From an uncultured Sphingomonadaceae bacterium (lineage in GTDB: Bacteria > Pseudomonadota > Alphaproteobacteria > Sphingomonadales > Sphingomonadaceae): a stretch of 64,000 nt of DNA. The stretch covers positions 1 to 64,000 of the forward strand of contig CALKUK010000011.1 in NCBI GenBank assembly GCA_937996655.1, in the 5' to 3' direction. Below are positions 44,670 through 53,117 of this stretch, piece by piece. The notes below the pieces were generated by a model, which saw nothing but the letters and a program-made list of their open reading frames with translations, ran no database searches and was not told the origin of the DNA. A program made the translations under genes and the position numbers. How positions within the stretch are numbered: the first letter of the stretch is position 1; the number at the start of each line of letters is the position of its first letter.

Positions 44670-45734
44670 ATGAGCGACGTCCGCAATCCGGTCTTCACGG
44701 CGGAAGATGACTGTTATCATCAGTTGTCAGCCGACCCTTATGAAACTGAAACCAACTGGTGGTCGTTCAACATTCCGGAACGCAAGATCGGGTGCTGGAT
44801 CCACGCGCCTTATTATCCCAACCGCAAGGCCGTCACCTGGCGCATCTTTGCCTGGGATGATGAAGGCTATGATCCCGCACGCATGGCCTATTACCGCAAG
44901 GTCGAGGAAGCCACGATGCCGGACGCGCCAGACCTGCGCGACATCACCTTCCCCGGTGACAAGGCTGGCCCCGGCTATTCCCTGAAGATGATCGAGCCGG
45001 GAATGAAGTATCACCTCCTCTATGAAGATGCGGCGCGCGGCTTCGCGCTCGATTTCACGCATACCGGCCTGCACGAGCCGCACCGTTTTCCGCCGGGAAA
45101 GCCGCCCTTCATGCAGACGCCGCATTTCGATCAGCTGGGCCATGTCGAAGGGTGGATGACCTTGCGCGGCGAACGCATCCGCATCGACGGCATCGGCGTG
45201 CGCGACCGGACATGGGGGCCGCGTGGCGGGCCCTATGCCGCCAGCCCAAAAGTCTATGCGAGCGATCTTGAGCGGGTGAAACATCCCGGCGGCGCGCGCT
45301 GGCGTGAGATAGAGCGGGAGCGTGGACGGGGGCGTATCCAGTACATCTTCGGCCATCGCGAGGATGGCACCGGATTTCTGGGCTTTGCCCGTGTGCAGGA
45401 TGGAGACGCGCAAGGCTGGGCGCCGATGAATGCGGGCTGGATCCGGCGTGACGGCCAGTTCGGCACACTTGATCCAGCCACGTCGCGCATGAAAACATGG
45501 CGCAACCCAAAGACCGGATGGTGCACGCACATGGAGGTCGACCTGACGGACGAACTGGGCCGCACGATGCAGAGCGAAGGCTTTGCCGTCAGCACGATGA
45601 GCGAGGCAGGCTATGGTGTGAACCAGCTGATGCGCTGGGACATTGATGGCGGCATAGGCTGGGGCGAAGATCAGGATGTGTGGAATGGCCCGCATTTCGT
45701 CCGCATGCTCGATGCGTTGAAGGCCGTGGCCTAA
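44670..45734 (+). CDS. Lipocalin/AttH-like protein of unknown function (DUF7064/7065-type)
   Basis: A 354-residue soluble protein rich in Trp, Tyr and His: ETNWWSFNIPERKIGCWIHA, HVEGWMTLRGERIRIDGIG and DRTWGPRGGPYAASP. The last segment, with Asp-Arg-Thr-Trp-Gly, is typical of the hydroxyneurosporene synthase/AttH beta-barrel class that binds hydrophobic isoprenoids or steroids. ATG 44670 follows the beta subunit stop by one base. A role in binding or modifying the bulky substrate is inferred. Confidence 0.65.
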   Translation: MSDVRNPVFTAEDDCYHQLSADPYETETNWWSFNIPERKIGCWIHAPYYPNRKAVTWRIFAWDDEGYDPARMAYYRKVEEATMPDAPDLRDITFPGDKAGPGYSLKMIEPGMKYHLLYEDAARGFALDFTHTGLHEPHRFPPGKPPFMQTPHFDQLGHVEGWMTLRGERIRIDGIGVRDRTWGPRGGPYAASPKVYASDLERVKHPGGARWREIERERGRGRIQYIFGHREDGTGFLGFARVQDGDAQGWAPMNAGWIRRDGQFGTLDPATSRMKTWRNPKTGWCTHMEVDLTDELGRTMQSEGFAVSTMSEAGYGVNQLMRWDIDGGIGWGEDQDVWNGPHFVRMLDALKAVA

Positions 45735-46651
45735 TGCTCGAAGGCCTCCGCCTGCCGCTGATGTGTGCGCCGATGAGCTTTGCCTCATCCGTGCCGCTGG
45801 CGGTGGCCTGCTGCAAGGCGGCCGTGATCGGCGGCTGGCAGGGCGGCACGTTCACCCCGGACGCGGAGTTCGAGGCCTATCTGACAGCGCTGGACGAGGT
45901 GACGGGCGCACCGCCCATCGTCAACATCCCCGCGCGCTGGGGCGGTGACCCCAAATGGCAAGCGCGGCTCGACATGTTGGGCGATCACAAGGCGCCGCTG
46001 GTGTTGTCGAGCCTGGGTGATCCGTCCGCGCTGGTGGCGCGCGTACATCAATGGGGCGGTCGCGTCATTCAGGACGTGACGACGATGAAGCACGCCGAAA
46101 AGGCGATATCGGCAGGCGTTGACGGCTTGATGCTCACCTGCGCGGGTGCGGGCGGTCATACCGGGTTCCTGACGCCGCTCGCGTTCGTCCCGGCTGTTCG
46201 CCGGATCTGGAGCGGCCTGCTGATCGTGGCAGGCGGCATCGCCGACGTTCACGGCATGGCAGGCGCGCTCGCGCTTGGCGGAGACATTGCCGCCATGGGC
46301 ACGCGCTTCATTGCCACACCGGAATCCGGCGTGGTCGAGGGGCATCGCACGATGATCCCGGCGGAGGGCATGGACAATATTATCGCGTCTGCCGCGATGA
46401 ACGGCGTGCCCGCGCACTGGATGCGGTCGTCGATTGAGGCGGTCGGGCTCGATGCCAGCACGCTTCCCAATGTTCGCAGCGAGATGCCCGAAGGCGTTAT
46501 GCCCTGGCGGGACATCTGGAGCGCTGGGCAAAGCGTTGGCCTGATCGATGCCGTCGAACCCGTGGCAGATCTGGTTGACCGGTTCGCCCGTGAATTTGAA
46601 TCCCTTCCCAACCGGCCCGATTGGCGGGCGCGGCTGGCGCAATTCAACTAG
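45734..46651 (+). CDS. FMN-dependent nitronate monooxygenase-like protein (first of two)
   Basis: A 305-residue TIM-barrel flavoprotein of the NMO/FabK group. It has MLTCAGAGGHTGFLTP with the family His, LIVAGGIADVHGMAGALALG for phosphate binding, and GDIAAMGTRFIATPE. In acyl-CoA operons such proteins may act as enoyl-CoA reductases rather than on nitroalkanes. ATG 45734 overlaps the upstream stop. The longer frame to 45680 is not supported. Confidence 0.8.
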   Translation: MLEGLRLPLMCAPMSFASSVPLAVACCKAAVIGGWQGGTFTPDAEFEAYLTALDEVTGAPPIVNIPARWGGDPKWQARLDMLGDHKAPLVLSSLGDPSALVARVHQWGGRVIQDVTTMKHAEKAISAGVDGLMLTCAGAGGHTGFLTPLAFVPAVRRIWSGLLIVAGGIADVHGMAGALALGGDIAAMGTRFIATPESGVVEGHRTMIPAEGMDNIIASAAMNGVPAHWMRSSIEAVGLDASTLPNVRSEMPEGVMPWRDIWSAGQSVGLIDAVEPVADLVDRFAREFESLPNRPDWRARLAQFN

Positions 46652-46660
46652 GAGACCAAC

Positions 46661-47641
46661 ATGGCTTTCAAGACCCGCATCACCGATCTTCTCGAAATCC
46701 AGCACCCGATCGTTCAGGGCGGGATGCAGGGCGTGGGTACGGCCGAACTGGCTTCTGCTGTATCCAACGCAGGCGGCCTCGGCATCCTCACCGCGCTGAC
46801 GCAGCCGACGCCGGCTGCCCTGCGTGAAGAGATTGATCGCACGCGTTCGATGACGAAGAACCCCATCGGTGTGAACATGACGATCTTCCCGACGATCAAC
46901 TCGCCCGATTACAACGCCTATGCCGATGCGATCATCGAAAGCGGCGTGAAGGTCGTGGAAACCGCAGGCACGCCCGCCGTCCGCGAGATGTGGGCCAAGC
47001 TGCAGCCGCACGGCATCAAGATTGTCCATAAATGCACCGCCGTCCGTCACGCTTTGTCGGCGGAGCGCAATGGTTGCGACGCAATTTCCATCGACGGCTT
47101 TGAATGCGCAGGTCACCCGGGTGAAGACGATATCCCCGGCCTGATCCTGATCCCTGCTGCCGCTGATCAGGTGAAGATCCCGATGCTGGCCTCGGGCGGC
47201 TTTGGCGACGGGCGTGGTCTTGTCGCGGCGCTGGCGCTGGGTGCAGATGGCATCAATATGGGCACCCGCTTCTGCGCGACGCAGGAAGCGCAGATCCACG
47301 CGAATATCAAGCAAGCCTATATCGACAATGATGAGCGCGGCACGAACCTCATCTTCCGCAGCCTGAAGAACACAGCGCGCGTCGGCAAAAGCGATGTGTC
47401 GGATGAAGTCGTCCGCCGCCTGGCCCAGCCGGGCGCGACCTTCAACGACGTGAAGGAACTCGTCGCGGGCGAAAAGGGTCGCGAGATGCTCAAGGATGGT
47501 GATCTGACCAAGGGCATCTTCTGGGCGGGCATGATCCAGGGGCTGATCCACGATATCCCGACGTGCAAGGAACTGATCGACCGGATCATCGGCGAGGCGG
47601 AAAGCATTATCGACAACCGACTGGCGTCCCTGCGCGTATGA
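46661..47641 (+). CDS. FMN-dependent nitronate monooxygenase-like protein (second of two)
   Basis: A 326-residue relative of the preceding protein: QHPIVQGGMQGVGTAELASA, IDGFECAGHPGEDD with the active-site His, and LASGGFGDGRGLVAALALGA. The insertion around the His differs from the first copy, so the two probably have different substrates or form a complex. AGGAGA precedes ATG 46661. It overlaps the hydrolase start by 4 bp. Confidence 0.85.
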   Translation: MAFKTRITDLLEIQHPIVQGGMQGVGTAELASAVSNAGGLGILTALTQPTPAALREEIDRTRSMTKNPIGVNMTIFPTINSPDYNAYADAIIESGVKVVETAGTPAVREMWAKLQPHGIKIVHKCTAVRHALSAERNGCDAISIDGFECAGHPGEDDIPGLILIPAAADQVKIPMLASGGFGDGRGLVAALALGADGINMGTRFCATQEAQIHANIKQAYIDNDERGTNLIFRSLKNTARVGKSDVSDEVVRRLAQPGATFNDVKELVAGEKGREMLKDGDLTKGIFWAGMIQGLIHDIPTCKELIDRIIGEAESIIDNRLASLRV

Positions 47642-48393
47642 CGGACACGCTCTCCCTCTACGCCTTCAATACGGGCTGGTTTCAGTGCAAGCCGGGCTAT
47701 TTCATTGAAGGCGAAGAGGGCGACTATCTGCGCGGCCCCGTGCCCTCCTACCTGATCGACCACCCGAAGGGGCGCGCGCTGTTCGATACCGGCATGGGCG
47801 TGCGCTACCGCCGCGATCTGGCGAACGCGCTGCCGCCCAACAAGTTCGGCCTGCAATGGTTTGAAGGCATGGAGATCAGCACGCGGCTGAAATCCATCGA
47901 TGTTGATCCGGCCAGCATCAACTGGATCATCAATTCGCACCTCCACATCGATCATTGCGGCGGTAACGCGCATTTGCCGAACGCCACCATGATCGTGCAG
48001 GCCCGCGAACTGGATGTCGCGCACAACAACCCCGAACCCGGCCTGTATGAACCGCTGGACTTTGATACTGGCCAGCCCGTCATGACGATCAACGGCGAGC
48101 ATGACCTGTTCGGCGACGGCACCGTCCGCATCATCCCCACCTATGGCCATACGCCGGGCCACCAGAGCGTGATCGTAAAGCTCCCCAAGGGCGAAGTCCT
48201 GCTCGCCGGTGACTGCTGCTACACCGAAAAGAACCTCGACCGTATGGTCCTCCCCAAGGCGACAGCAGACATGGACGCAGGGATGCGGACGTTCGCGTTT
48301 CTACAGAAGCAGCGGGAGAGCGGCACGCGGATCCTGTTCGGGCATGATGGCGTGCAGTGGAAGGATGTGGTTGAGGGGGAGGCGATTACTTGA
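47638..48393 (+). CDS. Metallo-beta-lactamase-fold hydrolase (lactonase-like)
   Basis: A 251-residue enzyme with the metal motif INSHLHIDHCGGN (H-x-H-x-D-H) and later GHTPGHQSV and LLAGDCC. The overall pattern is that of quorum-quenching lactonases (AiiA class), but the same fold opens ring-derived lactones. Here ring-lactone opening is as likely as acyl-homoserine lactone cleavage. ATG 47638 overlaps the upstream stop as ATGA. Last gene of the plus operon from 42459; its end overlaps the convergent hydratase by 8 bp. Confidence 0.85.
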   Translation: MTDTLSLYAFNTGWFQCKPGYFIEGEEGDYLRGPVPSYLIDHPKGRALFDTGMGVRYRRDLANALPPNKFGLQWFEGMEISTRLKSIDVDPASINWIINSHLHIDHCGGNAHLPNATMIVQARELDVAHNNPEPGLYEPLDFDTGQPVMTINGEHDLFGDGTVRIIPTYGHTPGHQSVIVKLPKGEVLLAGDCCYTEKNLDRMVLPKATADMDAGMRTFAFLQKQRESGTRILFGHDGVQWKDVVEGEAIT

Positions 48394-49117
48394 ACTGTTT
48401 GCCCACCCGTTCCGCAAAATCCGCACCCACGCCCGCGCTGTTGAACACCTCATGCGCCAGCCCGGCATGCAGCGGCAAATCGGCCTGTTCCTGATAGAGT
48501 TTCTTGTACGCAAATACGCTGTGGCGGCTTTGGTTGGCGATGGCATGGGCGAGTTCGTCCACCTTGGCGGACAGCTGGTCATCGGGGACGCAGTGGTTGG
48601 CAAGGCCGATGCGGACGGCTTCCGCGCCAGAAACAGGCAGGCCGGTCAAGCTCATCTCGCGCGCTTTCCACTGGCCGACGCGGCGGGGCAGGCGCTGGCT
48701 CATGCCCCAGGCGGGGACGAGCGCGAATTTGCCGTGGGTGTCGGCAAAGCTGGCGCTTTCGCCTGCGACGATGATGTCGCCCGCCAGTGCGAGCTCCAGC
48801 CCGCCGGTAAAGCATCCGCCCTGCACTGCGACGATCACCGCCTGCCGCATCTCGGCCAGCCGCGTGATGATCTTCGCCTGATAATTTCGTGACGGCGTGG
48901 GAGCACCGCGTTCCTTCAGGTCATTGCCCGCGCAAAAGACGGCGCCATTGGACCGGAGGACAATCACCGCAATTGCGTCGCCCGCGGCGTCAACGTCCCC
49001 CAGGTGCGCGTCCAGTTCCCCCCAAAGCGCGATGTTGAGCGCGTTGCGCTTGTCGGGTCGGTTGAGGGTGAGCGTTGTCACGCCGTCGGTGTCATTGCGG
49101 AGTACCAATGCGGTCAT
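48386..49117 (-). CDS. Enoyl-CoA hydratase family protein
   Basis: A 243-residue crotonase-fold protein. It keeps TLTLNRPDKRNALN, the oxyanion loop CAGNDLKE and GGCFTGGLELALAGD, so a first catalytic Glu is present, unlike the two other crotonase-fold proteins in the window. The second Glu is replaced (FADTHGKFALVP). It is the last gene of the MarR-led minus operon. Confidence 0.87.
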   Translation of the reverse strand: MTALVLRNDTDGVTTLTLNRPDKRNALNIALWGELDAHLGDVDAAGDAIAVIVLRSNGAVFCAGNDLKERGAPTPSRNYQAKIITRLAEMRQAVIVAVQGGCFTGGLELALAGDIIVAGESASFADTHGKFALVPAWGMSQRLPRRVGQWKAREMSLTGLPVSGAEAVRIGLANHCVPDDQLSAKVDELAHAIANQSRHSVFAYKKLYQEQADLPLHAGLAHEVFNSAGVGADFAERVGKQFK

Positions 49118-49121
49118 GGGG

Positions 49122-50099
49122 TCAGTCCTTCAGAAATCGGCCAAGCGCCGCCATCAGATCAGCATTCGCCTGTTTGGCAATGGCAGCTTCGGCCATCATG
49201 TCAAAACCGTGGATTGCACCGGGGTAGACATGCATTTCCACAGGCACGCCTGCAGCGGCCAGGCGGCGCGCATAGTCCAGATTCTCGTCAAGAAAGAGGT
49301 CAAGCGTCCCGACTGAGAGATACGCTGGCGGCAGACCTGTGAGGTCAGTGGCGCGGGCGGGTGAGAACCAGCCCGCGCGATTGTCGTTCACACCGTAGTC
49401 GCCACGCAGGCTTTCCCAGCCGAACTGATTCTTGTCGCGCGTCCAGATGAATTCCCCTGTCATGGGGTTGTTCCACGGGCATTCGGTGCCACCGGTACGG
49501 TGATCCAACATGGGGTAGGTGAGTATCTGGCCCGCGAGTTGATACTCTGCCCGATCCCGGACCATATGGGTGATCGCTGCTGCGAGGCCACCGCCTGCGC
49601 TTTCCCCCATCACGAAAATACGCGATGGATCGACGCCCAGGCGATCTGAATTTTCCATGATCCACGCAAGACCGGCGTAGCAATCTTCCTGCGGACCGGG
49701 AAAGGCTGTTTCGGGTGCCAGGCGATAGTCAACAGACAGCACGACGCAATCAAACGCGAGCGCAATGGCCGGCATGGACATCAGGCTCATGGCCGCCGTG
49801 CCAATCACCATGCCGCCGCCGTGGATGTGTAAAATTGCGGGGCGCTTCGTGCGCCCGGAACCCGGATTGTAGATGTACACCGGAACGTCCGGGGCACCAT
49901 CTCGCCCGGCGATGTTTTTGACGTCGGGCATTATGGCTGGAACGAAGCCCGGTATCACACGCTCGGACATCGCCTGCCGAATGGCAGGCATCACTTCCCG
50001 GCGGAAGTCTGGCATGGGCAGCATATCAATGATCGGCGCGATTTCAGGGTCGACCAGTTGGCGTGTCGTCACGTTGTTGTTCCTTTGCTCATCATTCAC
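49122..50099 (-). CDS. Alpha/beta hydrolase, HSL-type esterase
   Basis: A 325-residue esterase of the hormone-sensitive lipase family. The oxyanion motif is HIHGGGMVIG, the nucleophile Ser is in FVMGESAGGGLAAA, with Asp in GTLDLFLDEN and His in PGAIHGFDMM. It would cleave an ester or lactone of a hydrophobic acid. The start overlaps the upstream reductase stop as ATGA. Confidence 0.9.
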   Translation of the reverse strand: MNDEQRNNNVTTRQLVDPEIAPIIDMLPMPDFRREVMPAIRQAMSERVIPGFVPAIMPDVKNIAGRDGAPDVPVYIYNPGSGRTKRPAILHIHGGGMVIGTAAMSLMSMPAIALAFDCVVLSVDYRLAPETAFPGPQEDCYAGLAWIMENSDRLGVDPSRIFVMGESAGGGLAAAITHMVRDRAEYQLAGQILTYPMLDHRTGGTECPWNNPMTGEFIWTRDKNQFGWESLRGDYGVNDNRAGWFSPARATDLTGLPPAYLSVGTLDLFLDENLDYARRLAAAGVPVEMHVYPGAIHGFDMMAEAAIAKQANADLMAALGRFLKD

Positions 50100-51073
50100 T
50101 CCATCACTAGCACGATGCGTCCGGCCTCTTGCCCCTTGGCGGCCATGTCCATTGCCTCGGCAAATTGGTCCAGCGGGAAGGTGCGCGCAATGGCGGGCTT
50201 GAGGTGCCCCTGTCGGGCAAGGTCGAACGTCATGGCGCGGTTGGCTTCGCTGCGTTCCGGTTCGAAATTCCCGAATTGTCGGATGTCGACGCCGATCAGG
50301 CTTGCCCCTTTCAGCAGCGGCAAATTGGTGCGCAACGCGGCGATGCCGGCGGGAAAACCGATGATCAGATGGCGGCCGCCCCAGCCCAGACAGCGGAACG
50401 CTGGGTCGGTCATCGGTCCGCCGACAGGATCGAACACGACATCCACCGGCTTGCCGCCGTTCGCTTGTTTGACCTGGTCGCGCCAGTCATCCGCCCGTCC
50501 GTTGATCGCGCTGCCTGCCCCGGATTCCAAAGCGAGCGATCGCTTCTCTGACGAAGAGGCCAGTGCGACGACTGTGGCGCCCAGATGCTTTCCAATCTGG
50601 ACGGCCGCGAGCCCTGTCGCGCCACCGGCCCCGAGTACCAGAAGGGTTTCCCCCGCCTTGAGCTGCCCCCGGTCGACAAGCGCGTGCCATGCGGTCGCAT
50701 AGCTGACCGGGAAGACGGCGGCAGAAGCCATGTCCATTCCGTCGGGGATCAGACGCAACGCCGACTGCGACAGCACGACCTCTTCTGCGAAGACGCCGCC
50801 CCATGTGCTGAAAACGACCCGGTCACCCGGCTTGAATTTGGTGGCGTCATCGCCCGTTTCCAGGACGATGCCTGCGCCTTCCGACCCAGGTATGAAGGGC
50901 AAAGGCGGCTTCACCTGATATTCGCCCTTGGCCATCAGGACGTCGACAAAGCTGATGCCGGCGGCCTTGATGGCCACTCGGACCTCTCCCGCCTGAAGCG
51001 GGCGGTGGGGCATGTCCCGCAGGTGATAGGTTTCAGGCGGGCCGAACTGTTCGGCAATGACGGCGCGTGGCAT
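50096..51073 (-). CDS. NADPH:quinone oxidoreductase-like (MDR family)
   Basis: A 325-residue medium-chain reductase without zinc ligands. NADPH binding is by LVLGAGGATGLAAVQIGKHL; the N-terminal GroES domain has IPGSEGAGIVLETGDD. It may act as an enoyl-CoA or enone reductase. It is the fifth gene of the MarR-led operon. Confidence 0.88.
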   Translation of the reverse strand: MPRAVIAEQFGPPETYHLRDMPHRPLQAGEVRVAIKAAGISFVDVLMAKGEYQVKPPLPFIPGSEGAGIVLETGDDATKFKPGDRVVFSTWGGVFAEEVVLSQSALRLIPDGMDMASAAVFPVSYATAWHALVDRGQLKAGETLLVLGAGGATGLAAVQIGKHLGATVVALASSSEKRSLALESGAGSAINGRADDWRDQVKQANGGKPVDVVFDPVGGPMTDPAFRCLGWGGRHLIIGFPAGIAALRTNLPLLKGASLIGVDIRQFGNFEPERSEANRAMTFDLARQGHLKPAIARTFPLDQFAEAMDMAAKGQEAGRIVLVME

Positions 51074-51090
51074 GTCTGTCCTCTTCCGAG

Positions 51091-51837
51091 CTATTGCTGC
51101 CCGCCATCGACCCGCAACAGCGCTCCGGTTGTATAAGAGGATGCGGGGCTGGCAAGCATCAACGCTGCCGTCACGATTTCCGGCGGGTTGCCGGGGCGAC
51201 CGATGGCGACGGGTTGCTTTTCACGCTTCTTCGGGTCCCACGCCTCGGCAATGTAGGTCAGGAACGGACCTGCCGAAATGGTGTTCACACGCACCTTCGG
51301 CGCATATTCCCGGCTCAGCGATACCGTCATCGCATTCAGTGCAGCCTTTGCGGCGCCGTAAGGAACGACGCCAGGCAGCGCCATCAGCGCGCCGGTCGAA
51401 CTGATGTTAATGATGCAGCCGCCGTCGGCCTGCGCCATGCGGTGCCCGATCTGGCTCGCGAGGCGAAATGGCCCCTTGAAATTGAGATTCATGACCGAGT
51501 CAAAAAGGGTTTCCGGCATCTCATGGCTGGGGCAGGGCGGCGACATCCCCGCATTGTTGATGAGCACATCGACACGGCCGAATTCGACATAGGCGGTGTC
51601 GATCAGCGCGTCGCATTCCGCCCATTTGCCGACATGCGCTCCGAAGGCGAGCGCCCGGCGGCCAAGCGCGCGGACTTCATCGGCCACCTCTTCGCACTTC
51701 TCGCGCTTGCGGCTTGCGATGATGATATCGGCGCCACGTTCGGCAAAGGCTTTGACCATCTGATAGCCAAGGCCGCGACTGCCGCCGGTGACGAGGATCA
51801 CCTTGCCGGTGAAATCAAACAGCGGATCGATAGGCAT
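51091..51837 (-). CDS. Short-chain dehydrogenase/reductase
   Basis: A 248-residue SDR with VTGGSRGLGYQMVKAF, LINNAGMSPP and active site PYGAAKAALN. The start ATG 51837 (MPIDPLFDFTGK) overlaps the upstream acyl-CoA dehydrogenase stop; the longer frame to 51999 is antisense-like filler. It probably oxidises or reduces an alcohol near the CoA ester carbonyl. In the 4-hydroxyacyl context it could form or use the keto/hydroxy pair. Confidence 0.88.
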   Translation of the reverse strand: MPIDPLFDFTGKVILVTGGSRGLGYQMVKAFAERGADIIIASRKREKCEEVADEVRALGRRALAFGAHVGKWAECDALIDTAYVEFGRVDVLINNAGMSPPCPSHEMPETLFDSVMNLNFKGPFRLASQIGHRMAQADGGCIINISSTGALMALPGVVPYGAAKAALNAMTVSLSREYAPKVRVNTISAGPFLTYIAEAWDPKKREKQPVAIGRPGNPPEIVTAALMLASPASSYTTGALLRVDGGQQ

Positions 51838-53114
51838 CACGCGGCGTCCTTCTGATAGGCGTCCAACCGGCTCGGCCCGTGATCGCTCGGGAACAGACCG
51901 GATGCCGGCTTGGTGTTCTTGAGGTATGCCCGCGCGACCTGCGCCAGATGCACTTCGGTCGGTCCATCGGCGAGCGCGAGGCTGGGCAGGCCCATCCACA
52001 TGTCGGCGAGCGGCGTTTCAAGCGTCACGCCAAGCGAGCCGTGGATCTGGATCGCACGCTGGACGATGTCGTGATAAACCTTGGCCATCTGCACTTTGCA
52101 CATCGCGATGTGAGTGCGCGCGGCGCCATGTGGTTCATTGTCGATCATCCATGCGGTCTTGAGCACCAGCAAGCGGAACTGCTCCAGCTCGATGATTGAT
52201 TGGCCGATGGGGCCTTGCACAAACTGATGCTCGGACAGGAGCTTGCCTTTGGTCCGCCGCGAGACTGCGCGTTCCAGCATCATCTCGATCGCACGCTGGC
52301 ACTTGCCAACTGTCCGCATCGCATGGTGCACGCGCCCGCCGCCCAGCCGGGCTTGCGCGACCTTGAAGCCTTCTCCGGGGCCACCCAGCATCGCATCCAG
52401 CGGTACCCGCACCTTGTTGTAGTGGATATAGGCGTGAATGCCGTCGTCCTCGCCGCGATTGTCCCCCATAGTCTGCGAATGGCGGATGAATTCCACGCCT
52501 GGCGTATCGGTCGGCACGACCAGCATCGACATGCGGCCATGGGGTGGGTTTTCCGGATTGGTGACCGCCATGACGATCAGGAACGAGGCAAAGCGGGCAT
52601 TGGACGAGAACCATTTTTCGCCCTCAATCACCCACGCGTCGCCATCGCGATAGGCCTTGCAGGTAAACTCGGTTGGGTCAGCGCCGGCCTGGGGCTCGGT
52701 CATCGAAAAGGTCGAGACAATTGTGCCGTCCATGATCGGCGCCAGATAGCGTGCCTTTTGTTCTTCAGTGCCGAACATAGCGAGAATTTCGGCATTGCCG
52801 GTATCGGGAGCTGCCGTCCCGAAGATGGTGGGTGCCCAATAGGATCGGCCCAGAATTTCGTTCATCAGCGCAAGCGTGAGCTGGCCATAGCCGGGGCCGC
52901 CCAGTTCCGGGCCAAGGTGGCACGCCCAGAGCCCCTGCGCCTTTACCTGATCCTGCAGCGGCTTGATGTGTGCGCGCGCGTCTGCATTGCCGACATCATA
53001 AGGCGCGCCATGGCCGGGAAAGAGCAGGTCCACGACCTCGCACTCAGTGCGGACGAAATTGTCCATCCAGTCGAGCTTCGCCTGCAATTCGGGTTCGATG
53101 CGGAAATCGATCAT
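51837..53114 (-). CDS. Acyl-CoA dehydrogenase of the ACAD10/11 type
   Basis: A 425-residue dehydrogenase. FSMTEPQAGADPTEFTC and VIEGEKWFSSNAR define the family, and the C-terminus has ALADGPTEVHLAQVARAYL, the pattern of ACAD11 and LvaC instead of YEGTSE. It is immediately downstream of an APH-type kinase, as in human ACAD10/11 and the bacterial Lva pathway, where phospho-4-hydroxyacyl-CoA is converted by loss of phosphate. The same reaction is inferred here. Confidence 0.87.
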   Translation of the reverse strand: MIDFRIEPELQAKLDWMDNFVRTECEVVDLLFPGHGAPYDVGNADARAHIKPLQDQVKAQGLWACHLGPELGGPGYGQLTLALMNEILGRSYWAPTIFGTAAPDTGNAEILAMFGTEEQKARYLAPIMDGTIVSTFSMTEPQAGADPTEFTCKAYRDGDAWVIEGEKWFSSNARFASFLIVMAVTNPENPPHGRMSMLVVPTDTPGVEFIRHSQTMGDNRGEDDGIHAYIHYNKVRVPLDAMLGGPGEGFKVAQARLGGGRVHHAMRTVGKCQRAIEMMLERAVSRRTKGKLLSEHQFVQGPIGQSIIELEQFRLLVLKTAWMIDNEPHGAARTHIAMCKVQMAKVYHDIVQRAIQIHGSLGVTLETPLADMWMGLPSLALADGPTEVHLAQVARAYLKNTKPASGLFPSDHGPSRLDAYQKDAA

Positions 53115-53117
53115 GGT

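Noticed and set aside
45785..47551. 588-codon open frame on the minus strand
   Set aside because: It lies fully opposite two clear flavoprotein genes, its translation has no family look, and long antisense frames are common in such high-G+C DNA.
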